Shown here one piece after another: positions 57,055 through 63,484 of a DNA stretch of 63,484 nt (within the stretch, counting starts at the first letter, position 1; each line of letters begins with the position of its first letter). This DNA is from Thiofaba sp049322715 (GTDB lineage Bacteria; Pseudomonadota; Gammaproteobacteria; Halothiobacillales; Halothiobacillaceae), in assembly GCA_049322715.1 (NCBI GenBank), contig JBMOQP010000032.1, forward strand, positions 1 through 63,484, in the 5' to 3' direction. Under the pieces are notes generated by a model, which worked only from the letters and a program-made list of their open reading frames with translations, was not told the DNA's origin and made no database searches. A program made the translations under genes and the position numbers.

Positions 57055-57465
57055 ATGAAAAAACAAGCTGGTTTTACCCTGATCGAACTGGTCGTCGTCA
57101 TCGTCATCCTCGGCATCCTGGCTGCCGTGGCAGTGCCGAAGTTTGTCGATCTGTCCTCCGAGGCTGAGAATGCAGCCCTCGATGGAGTGGCGGGGGCCAT
57201 GACGTCGGCCGCCGCGATCAACTACGCTGCCTACAAGGCCTCCAAGGGCACCAAGGGCGTTGCATTGACAGGTGCCGACAACGCAGCGGTTTGTACAGTC
57301 GCCAATATGGAAACCATCATGCAGAAGGGATCCTTGGATAAATACACCATTGCGGCGGGTAGCACGGCCAAGGACGGTACCGCTCTCGTCGCTTACTGCA
57401 AGCTGACCAGCAAAACGGATACGAGCAAGAGCAAGGACGACATCCCCGTGCAATTGACGAACTGA
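57055..57465 (+). CDS. mshA: Major MSHA pilin candidate MshA
   Basis: 136 residues: leader MKKQAG then FTLIELVVVIVILGILAAVAVPKFVDLSSEA; Ala/Thr/Lys-rich head with Cys in AAVCTV and AYCKL. A strong terminator lies 43 bases after the stop, as expected for a pilin made in far greater amounts than the genes that follow. Confidence 0.85.
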   Translation: MKKQAGFTLIELVVVIVILGILAAVAVPKFVDLSSEAENAALDGVAGAMTSAAAINYAAYKASKGTKGVALTGADNAAVCTVANMETIMQKGSLDKYTIAAGSTAKDGTALVAYCKLTSKTDTSKSKDDIPVQLTN

Positions 57466-57492
57466 TTCGTCAGGCACAAGAAAGCGGCACAC

Positions 57493-57978
57493 ATGGCTGT
57501 GCTTGGTAAAAGGGCGGCACTCATGCCGCCTTTTTATTGGGCGAGGGGCTTCACCCTCATCGAACTCGTCATGGTGATGGTCCTGATCGGCATCCTCGCC
57601 GTCGTGGCCCTGCCGCGCCTGGACGATTCAGCCTTCAGCGAATACGGTTACTTCGAGGAGACCCGCTCGGCCCTGCGCTACGCACGGCAGGTGGCCACCG
57701 CCGGCAATGCCCACATCACCGTGGGCTTGAGCGCGAGCGGTTTCCGTATCTGCCGGGGCGATGCCTGCCCGGGGGATGGCTATCTGACCAACCCTGCCAA
57801 GGGGCTGCCCTGGGATGGTTCGGTGACCGGGCAAGGCCAGGCGCCGCAGGGTGCGAGCATCGCCACGGCCCTCGGTTCCATCACCTTCGATGGCCTGGGC
57901 CGCCCCTCAGCCTCTGGCACGCTCCTCATTGGCTCGCACACCCTGACCATCGAGCCGGAGACAGGGTATGTGCACTAA
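57493..57978 (+). CDS. mshC: Minor pseudopilin MshC
   Basis: 161 residues from ATG 57493; a second ATG at 57523 would give the shorter leader MPPFYWARG. Both leaders end at RGFTLIELVMVMVLIGILAVVALPRL. Head with FEETRSALRYARQVATAGNAHI and a Cys pair CRGDAC. A terminator-type hairpin lies in the leader coding sequence. Its stop overlaps mshD. Confidence 0.83.
   Translation: MAVLGKRAALMPPFYWARGFTLIELVMVMVLIGILAVVALPRLDDSAFSEYGYFEETRSALRYARQVATAGNAHITVGLSASGFRICRGDACPGDGYLTNPAKGLPWDGSVTGQGQAPQGASIATALGSITFDGLGRPSASGTLLIGSHTLTIEPETGYVH
57508..57535 (+). terminator. Terminator hairpin at the mshA-mshC junction
   Basis: GGCGGCA (57513-57519) pairs with TGCCGCC (57524-57530) around CTCA; flanking A-run and T-run extend the stem to about 12 bp, and five T follow. 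A classic Rho-independent signal between major and minor pilins, overlapping the mshC leader. Confidence 0.85.
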
Positions 57979-58510
57979 AAGAGTGGTCAGTGGTCAGTGG
58001 TCAGTGGTCGGTGGCTTGGTTTCCGTTGATGCCCGGCCACTGACAACCGACAACCGCCAACCGCCAACTCAAAAGGGCTTTACCCTCATCGAGCTCATTG
58101 TTGGCATCGTCGTGCTGGCCGTGGGGCTGGCGGGTGTGCTGCTGGTGTTCACCCAAACCGTGGCGCGCAGCGCCGATCCCATGCTCCAGCAGCAGGCCCT
58201 GGCCCTGGCGGAGGGCTATATGGATGAGGTGCTTGGCAAGTCCAATGCCACGAACTGTAGCGTGGATCCCGCGTCCGGTCCCACGCGCGCCACCTGGTTG
58301 GCGGTGGGGGACTATGACGGCTTGGTCGAGCAGCCGCCGAAGGACATCCAGGGTCAGGCCCTCGCCGGTCTGGAGGATTACCGCGTCCAGGTCAGCGCGA
58401 GCGCGGCCCTCCTCCACGGTGTGAACGGCTGCCGCGTGGTGGTGACGGCAACCCACGCCAGCGATCCCGGCGCGCGGGCCGAATTGGTCGGCTGGCGGAC
58501 GGAGGACTGA
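57968..58510 (+). CDS. mshD: Minor pseudopilin MshD with repeat-expanded leader
   Basis: 180 residues from ATG 57968, which has GGAGACAGGG upstream. The leader is unusually long (about 37 residues): MCTKR, then VVSGQWSVV...PLTTDNRQPPTQ encoded by a heptamer-repeat element, then the cleavage site KGFTLIELIVGIVVLAVGLAGVLLVF. Mature part has two Cys (NCSVDP and GCRVVV). Peptidase removal of the leader would leave a normal pilin. Confidence 0.83.
   Translation: MCTKRVVSGQWSVVGGLVSVDARPLTTDNRQPPTQKGFTLIELIVGIVVLAVGLAGVLLVFTQTVARSADPMLQQQALALAEGYMDEVLGKSNATNCSVDPASGPTRATWLAVGDYDGLVEQPPKDIQGQALAGLEDYRVQVSASAALLHGVNGCRVVVTATHASDPGARAELVGWRTED
57981..58070. repeat. Heptamer-repeat element in frame in the mshD leader
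   Basis: GAGTGGTCAGTGGTCAGTGG on the left and the GACAACCGACAACCGCCAAC run on the right, bounded by GAGT and ACTC: about 90 bp, divisible by three and open in the mshD frame. Confidence 0.8.
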
Positions 58511-58514
58511 GGCG

Positions 58515-59327
58515 ATGAACCGGCCCTCCCCTAGCCAAGGTTTCACCCTGCTTGAGCTGGTGCTGGTCATGGTCTTGGTCGGCATCCTTGCCGCGCTGAC
58601 CATCGATATTCTCCTCAAGCCCTTCCGCGCCTTCCAGGATCAGGCCCGGCGCGCCGACCTCGTGGCCGAGGCGGATACCGCCATGACCCGCATGGTGCGC
58701 GAGCTGCGCCATGCCCTGCCCAACAGCGTGCGGGTGGGGGGCGGCGGCCAGTACCTGGAATTCATTCCCACCATCGATGGCGGCCGCTATCGTGCGGCGC
58801 AGGATCCTACCACGCCCGGCGCCGAGGATATTCTCGATTTCACCCAGCCGGATTCCGGCTTCGATGTGGTCGGCGGCATGCAGACGGGCGAGACCCAGGC
58901 CGGAGACTTCGTGGTGGTCTACAACACCAGCGCGAGCGGTTCCGGCACCAATGCCTATGGAGGGGGCAACCGGGCGCTTATCCAGACCGTGGGACCCAAC
59001 AGCATCACCCTCGCCGCGTCCAAGCAGTTTCCTCACCCTTCGCTCGATGCCCAGCGCTTTGACATCGCCCCTTCCAGCGGGCCGGTCACCTTCTACTGCC
59101 ATGCGGACAGCCTGCGCCGCCATACGGGTTATGACTTTCAGCCCGGCCAGCCGACGGGTTTTACCAGCCAAGGCGCCTTGCTGGCCGGGCATGTCACCAC
59201 CTGCCAGTTTGACTACGAGCCGGGGGATAACGTGCGCAATGGCGTCGTCACCCTGCGCCTGGGGCTGAGCGATGGTGGGGAGTCCATCGCCCTGCTCTAT
59301 CAGGCCCAGGTGGTGAATGCGCCATGA
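58515..59327 (+). CDS. mshO: Minor pseudopilin MshO
   Basis: 270 residues: leader MNRPSPSQG then FTLLELVLVMVLVGILAALTIDIL, RADLVAEADTAMTRMVRELRHALPNSVRV typical of MshO. Starts four bases after mshD and overlaps mshP as ATGA. Confidence 0.88.
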   Translation: MNRPSPSQGFTLLELVLVMVLVGILAALTIDILLKPFRAFQDQARRADLVAEADTAMTRMVRELRHALPNSVRVGGGGQYLEFIPTIDGGRYRAAQDPTTPGAEDILDFTQPDSGFDVVGGMQTGETQAGDFVVVYNTSASGSGTNAYGGGNRALIQTVGPNSITLAASKQFPHPSLDAQRFDIAPSSGPVTFYCHADSLRRHTGYDFQPGQPTGFTSQGALLAGHVTTCQFDYEPGDNVRNGVVTLRLGLSDGGESIALLYQAQVVNAP

Positions 59328-59779
59328 GGAAACGAGTGCTGAGTGGTCCGTGGTCCGTGGTACCACAACCGACCACTGACAACCGACCACTGACAACCAA
59401 CAAGACAACTCAGCGAGGCTTCTCCATCATCACCGTCATCTTTGTGCTGTTGGTGCTGGCGGGCCTTGGCGCGGTGATGGTCCAGCTCTCGACCACCCAG
59501 CACCTCGGCATGGCCATGGCCAAGGATGGCCGACAGGCCTATTACGCCGCATGGGCGGGGCTGGAGTGGGGACGGAAGCGTGTGCAAGAGGGCATCTGCG
59601 CCTCGTCCACCGCCTTTGTTATCGAAGGCTTCGATGTGACGGTGCGGTGTCAATCGGGGACTCCGGTGACCGAGGGCGGCGAACAATTCACGTCCTATCA
59701 CCTGACCAGCACAGCCAGCCTCAATGCCGGCGTGCTTGGCACGGTCAGCCGCGAACTGCGGATGGCGGTATGGAGATGA
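59324..59779 (+). CDS. mshP: Minor pilin-like MshP with repeat-expanded leader
   Basis: 151 residues from ATG 59324 (AGGTGG upstream, ATGA overlap with mshO). Leader MRKRVLSGPWSVVPQPTTDN...PLTTNKTTQ, most of it from a second heptamer-repeat insertion, before RGFSIITVIFVLLVLAGLGAVMV. Small PilX-like body with a Cys pair (GICASS and VRCQSG). Confidence 0.83.
   Translation: MRKRVLSGPWSVVPQPTTDNRPLTTNKTTQRGFSIITVIFVLLVLAGLGAVMVQLSTTQHLGMAMAKDGRQAYYAAWAGLEWGRKRVQEGICASSTAFVIEGFDVTVRCQSGTPVTEGGEQFTSYHLTSTASLNAGVLGTVSRELRMAVWR
59334..59411. repeat. Heptamer-repeat element in frame in the mshP leader
   Basis: GAGTGCTGAGTGGTCCGTGG on the left and GACCACTGACAACCGACCAC on the right, bounded by GAGT and ACTC: about 78 bp, divisible by three. 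Confidence 0.8.
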
Positions 59780-59792
59780 GGGGTGTTCGATC

Positions 59793-62700
59793 ATGAATCG
59801 ACATGAACAGCTCTTGGGGTGGGCAAAAACCTTCCTTTTTGCCTTCGTTCAGCTTGGGCTCATGCTTATGGCGCCCGCCGCCCAGGCGATCACCAAGGCC
59901 AATTTCGACAAGGTCACGACGACCTTCCAATGGGAAACCGCGAGTACGGTCATTCCCGGCCTGGCCTGCGACGACTGCGCGCAACAGATCGATATTGGCT
60001 TCGATTTTCCCTTCGCGGGTGAACGCTTCGACAAGGTTTATGTATCGTCCAACGGGCTGATGTCCTTGCTCGCCGGCGTGACCGAATACAACAATGGCGA
60101 CCTCCCAACTTCGGGTGCGGGCACGACGACATCCGCCCTGATCATGCCCTACTGGGATGACCTGAACCCTGCGGCAGGGGGGGGGGTCACTTATGCCACT
60201 CTTGGCAGCGCCCCCAATCGCCGCTTGGTCGTGAGCTGGAATGACGTTCCGCATTATCCCAACAGTGGTCAATACAATATCCAAGCCATTTTGTACGAGA
60301 CGGGTGAAATCAAGTTTCAATATGGCGCCGGAAATAATGGCGGACAAAGCGCGACCATTGGTATCGAAGTGGCGAATGACGACTTTATCAAGCACTCATA
60401 CAACCAGGGGGTCATCCATGCGAATTCCGCCCTGCTGTTCCGTCCGCAACCTTATGTGCAATCGGTGAGCCAACCCTGCGGCAGCTTGAACAGCCTGATG
60501 GTCCGATACTCCTATCCCATGGATGCGGGCAGCGCCGGACGGAAACAAAACTATGATTTCGTCTCATCCCCCACTCCAGGCTTGAATGTCACGTCCGCGA
60601 GCCTTTCGCCCGATGGTTATACCGTCACGCTCGCGCTCAACAAGAGCCTGCAAGCGGGCAATCCATACCAGCTGCGGATCAAGGATGCTCTCTCGCTCGC
60701 GGGGCGCGCCATCAACCCCAACCCCACCACCCGCCCGATTTCCGGATCATCAGGTCTCATTGGAACCTACTATTCGCAATATGGCATCCAACAGGCTTAC
60801 CACACGGGGCCGTGGATCCAGCGCAATGACGCCCAGGTCGATTTCTCATGGGATAACGCGGTGCCCGATATCCTGCCGCGGGGCGATGATTTCAGTATCC
60901 GCTGGGAGGGTTACCTGATTCCCTCGCGCACCGGAAACCATGTCTTCAGAAGCTACAGTGATGACGGCATCCGCCTGTGGGTGAACGGGACGAAGATCCT
61001 CGATGCCTGGAATGATCACGCTCCCCGCTACGACAACTCTTCGGTCGTCAACCTGAGCGCGGGTGAGGCCGTACCCATTGTGCTGGAGCATTATGAGCGG
61101 GGCGGGCGAGCCTTTGCCCGGCTTTACTGGGATGAACCGGATGGCACGTCAGGGAACTACGCCCTGATACCGTCCTCCGCGCTAAGCCCCTGCCCCTTGA
61201 CGCCCACCGGCCCAGACCATATCCATATCGAGCACGACGGACACGGCCTGACCTGCCAGGCGGAGCGCATCACGCTCAAGGCTTGCGCGGATGCGGCGTG
61301 CGGCACCGAATATGCCGGTGATGTCACGGTGAACCTGGCGGCGAACAACGGCGGAGCATGGTCTCCAAACCCCGTGACGTTCAACGGCCATACCGACGTG
61401 CAGTTGTCCAAAACGACACCGGGCGATACGACTCTTTCCATCGCCTCGGCCACGCCACCCGCTGTCAATGACTGGGACTGCGTTGTCAATGGCGCTCTTG
61501 TAAGCCAGACAGACTGCAAGGTGAATTTTGCCGATGCCGGTTTCGTATTCGACGTTCCCGATCTGACGGCCTGTGAAACCTCACCCAGCGTGACTTTGCG
61601 GGCGGTCAAGAAGAACGACGGCAACACCTCCTGCGCGCCGGCCTTCACGGGTGACCGGACGGTCCAATTCTGGTCGACCTACGTCAACCCGGCTTCGGGT
61701 TCGCAGGCCATCAGCATCAACGGCAATCCGGTGGCGGTCGCCTCGCCCGGCACGCCCATCCCCCTGAACTTCAACGCCAGCGGTGAGGCAACATTCACGG
61801 TAAGTTACCCGGACGTTGGCTGGATGCGGTTGGATGTGCGTTACGACGGCAGCCTGGCAACCAACGATGCAGGGCTGGTGATGACGGGCTCCGATCACTT
61901 TGTCGCCCGCCCCCACCATTTTGATCTCACGGCCATCCAGTGCGCGGATGGCACGGCCAATCCCGGTGCCAGTGATGCGAGCGGCGCAAGATTCTGCAAG
62001 GCGGGACAGGATTTCAAGGTCGAGGTCAAGGCGGTCTGCGCCGATGGCAGCACCACGCCGAACTTTGGACGTGAATCGCCCGCGGAATCCGTCAAGCTAA
62101 CCTCGGCGCTGGTTGCTCCGGCGGGTGGAGCGCCGGGCGCGCTGAGTGGCGGCATGGCAGCCTTTGGTACAAATTGCGCGGGAAACAGCGCGCCCGGCGT
62201 GGCCTGCGGCACGTTCCAATGGGATGAGGTTGGCATCATCACCCTCACCCCGAGCATCGAGGACGGCAACTATCTCGGCACGGGCGATGTGTCCGGCACG
62301 GCGAGCGGCAATATTGGGCGGTTCTATCCGCATCATGTTGAACTCACCAACGCCAGCCTCACGCCGGCCTGCGGAACGTTCAGCTACATGGCGCAGCCTT
62401 TTGGCTTGTCCTTCACACTGACGGCCAAGGCCCTTGGCGGTGGGGTGACGAAAAATTATTCAGGGGACTTCGCCAAGCTCGACCCAGCCCCTCCCTTGCT
62501 TTGGTCATCGAGCACCCTGGGTCAGACCGGGTTCGCGCTCGGGGCGAAAAACGGGACGAACGAGCTGTCGAGTCGGCTGGCCTTGGCGTCCAACCCTACG
62601 GGTTCATGGGGCAATGGCGAGGCGCGCATCGCCGCTGATCTTACGTTTGCGCGCGCAGGATCGCCCGATGGCCCCTTCGATCTCCTCGACCTGGGGCTTG

Positions 62701-63257
62701 CTCCGCAGGACGGTGATGGCGTGACGCTCGAGGCCTCCGCCCTGGATATGGATACGGATGGCAACGGGGCCAACGAGCGCAAGCGGCTAGGACAGACCAT
62801 CATGCGCTTTGGCCGCATGACGGCGGAGCGCAAGCACCAGTTCCTGGAGACGGAATCCATCCCCCTGTCATTGAAGGCGCAATACTGGGACGGAAGCACG
62901 TTCAAGACCAATACCCTTGATAACTGCACCACACTGAATACGGCGCGGCTGAGGCTGGACAATAACGAGCAGAACAACCAGCGCGATGGCACCATCCTTG
63001 TAGGCGGTAGTACCGTAAACCTCACCGGGGCCGGCACGCTGAACCTGGGTGTGCTGAATCTGAACCTGAGCGCGCCGGGGCTGGGCCATGGCGGGTTTGT
63101 GGACATCACCCCCGAGCTTGATGCGGCCTCTTACCCATGGCTGCGTTACGACTGGGATGGCGATGGCGCCCACGACGAGGACCCGCGCGGACGGGCCTCA
63201 TGGGGCATGTATCGCGGTAATCCGAAAGTGATCTACATGCGCGAACGGTGGAATTGA
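59793..63257 (+). CDS. mshQ: MshQ-like surface protein with PA14 domain
   Basis: 1154 residues from ATG 59793. Signal peptide (FLFAFVQLGLMLMAPAAQA); residues about 35-215 resemble a nidogen-like module (LVVSWNDVPHYPNSGQYNIQ, GEIKFQYGAG); PA14 domain about 319-465 (LIGTYYSQYG, GYLIPSRTGNHVFRSYSDDG, LWVNGTKILDAW); long C-terminal part of the type found in MshQ (DUF6701) to residue 1154 with many Cys. Largest protein of the locus, probably exported and possibly at the pilus tip, since PA14 domains bind carbohydrates. Last gene of the operon. Confidence 0.85.
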   Translation: MNRHEQLLGWAKTFLFAFVQLGLMLMAPAAQAITKANFDKVTTTFQWETASTVIPGLACDDCAQQIDIGFDFPFAGERFDKVYVSSNGLMSLLAGVTEYNNGDLPTSGAGTTTSALIMPYWDDLNPAAGGGVTYATLGSAPNRRLVVSWNDVPHYPNSGQYNIQAILYETGEIKFQYGAGNNGGQSATIGIEVANDDFIKHSYNQGVIHANSALLFRPQPYVQSVSQPCGSLNSLMVRYSYPMDAGSAGRKQNYDFVSSPTPGLNVTSASLSPDGYTVTLALNKSLQAGNPYQLRIKDALSLAGRAINPNPTTRPISGSSGLIGTYYSQYGIQQAYHTGPWIQRNDAQVDFSWDNAVPDILPRGDDFSIRWEGYLIPSRTGNHVFRSYSDDGIRLWVNGTKILDAWNDHAPRYDNSSVVNLSAGEAVPIVLEHYERGGRAFARLYWDEPDGTSGNYALIPSSALSPCPLTPTGPDHIHIEHDGHGLTCQAERITLKACADAACGTEYAGDVTVNLAANNGGAWSPNPVTFNGHTDVQLSKTTPGDTTLSIASATPPAVNDWDCVVNGALVSQTDCKVNFADAGFVFDVPDLTACETSPSVTLRAVKKNDGNTSCAPAFTGDRTVQFWSTYVNPASGSQAISINGNPVAVASPGTPIPLNFNASGEATFTVSYPDVGWMRLDVRYDGSLATNDAGLVMTGSDHFVARPHHFDLTAIQCADGTANPGASDASGARFCKAGQDFKVEVKAVCADGSTTPNFGRESPAESVKLTSALVAPAGGAPGALSGGMAAFGTNCAGNSAPGVACGTFQWDEVGIITLTPSIEDGNYLGTGDVSGTASGNIGRFYPHHVELTNASLTPACGTFSYMAQPFGLSFTLTAKALGGGVTKNYSGDFAKLDPAPPLLWSSSTLGQTGFALGAKNGTNELSSRLALASNPTGSWGNGEARIAADLTFARAGSPDGPFDLLDLGLAPQDGDGVTLEASALDMDTDGNGANERKRLGQTIMRFGRMTAERKHQFLETESIPLSLKAQYWDGSTFKTNTLDNCTTLNTARLRLDNNEQNNQRDGTILVGGSTVNLTGAGTLNLGVLNLNLSAPGLGHGGFVDITPELDAASYPWLRYDWDGDGAHDEDPRGRASWGMYRGNPKVIYMRERWN

Positions 63258-63316
63258 GATGCCCGGATGGAGGCCCTCTTGGGGCTGGAATCCGGAAGGG
63301 CGCGGAAAATAGCCGC

Positions 63317-63412
63317 TGTAGGGCGGGTTAGCGAAGCGTAACCCGCCGAATGGAGCACGGGTTGGCGTGAAAAGATCATTCGGCGCAATACGCTTCGCTA
63401 TTGCGCCCTACA
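63317..63412. repeat. MITE-like inverted repeat after mshQ
   Basis: TGTAGGGCGGGTTAGCGAAG opens and CTTCGCTATTGCGCCCTACA closes a 96-bp unit; inner parts (CCGAATG and CATTCGG) also pair. Such TAGGGCG...CGCCCTA pairs around GCGAAGCG are seen in many proteobacterial genomes. No gene is visible from here to the window end. Confidence 0.75.
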
Positions 63413-63484
63413 CCCTTTCCGGCCGGACCCTCATCGAGCCTTTTGAACGTCAACTCTTGTTTTCGAGCAGCTCCGCAAGCCCTT

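Overview
The window is a GC-rich gammaproteobacterial chromosome segment that spans the replication origin neighbourhood. The order mnmE-yidC-yidD-rnpA-rpmH-(DnaA boxes)-dnaA-(DnaA boxes)-dnaN-recF-gyrB is the classical one. A complete set of mannose-sensitive haemagglutinin (MSHA) pilus genes follows downstream. SelO, CmoA/CmoB, SelU, FolM, FkpB and the MSHA system all point to Gammaproteobacteria, perhaps a Chromatiales/Ectothiorhodospira-like lineage; the genus cannot be named from the sequence alone. Layout: 1-520 is the right edge of an integrated element (end of an IS481-type transposase, then a 3' tRNA-Arg(CCG) fragment that looks like an attachment site). 0.57-7.1 kb holds housekeeping genes (lipoprotein, ybiT, cfa, selO, rlmC). 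7.13-7.88 kb is a non-coding block dense in palindromes and 13-bp tandem repeats. 7.9-13.9 kb is a minus-strand sensory operon (TonB receptor, periplasmic binding protein, hybrid histidine kinase, LuxR-type regulator). 14.0-18.1 kb has tudS/ybgA-like, psiE-like, murJ and ribF. 18.06-19.96 kb is an AT-richer two-gene cassette (an M15 peptidase gene broken by an in-frame TGA and a secreted Ig-like protein) wedged between ribF and ileS and flanked by a 14-bp direct repeat. ileS-lspA-fkpB-ispH follow. 25.1-31.7 kb is a tightly coupled minus-strand run phr-folM-cmoB-cmoA-selU-selD-pagL, largely wobble-uridine tRNA modification. 32.6-43.2 kb is the origin region, then lemA, a GIDE-like gene and xthA. 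45.8-63.3 kb is the MSHA locus, mshI, a PilN-like gene, mshJ, K, L, M, N, E, G, B, A, C, D, O, P and Q, all on the plus strand and often overlapping. Inner-membrane assembly proteins (MshI, PilN-like, MshJ), secretin (MshL with MshK), ATPases (MshM, MshE), platform (MshG) and pilins (MshB, A, C, D, O, P) plus the large tip-type MshQ would build one retractile or attachment pilus. The most striking signal is a family of 63-bp palindromic elements sitting in frame inside MSHA genes (mshI twice, the PilN-like gene, mshK, mshN). They have a fixed ATGGAT-type loop, arms that change together, no stop codon in any of six frames, and a tail carrying AGGAGG. Intergenic relatives occur beside recF, gyrB, mnmE and rlmC. 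A second repeat family of (AGTGGTC)-type heptamers is inserted in frame inside the leader peptides of two prepilins (mshD, mshP). Together these resemble the Rickettsia palindromic elements that invade coding sequence, and they are the main candidate for an undescribed system here.
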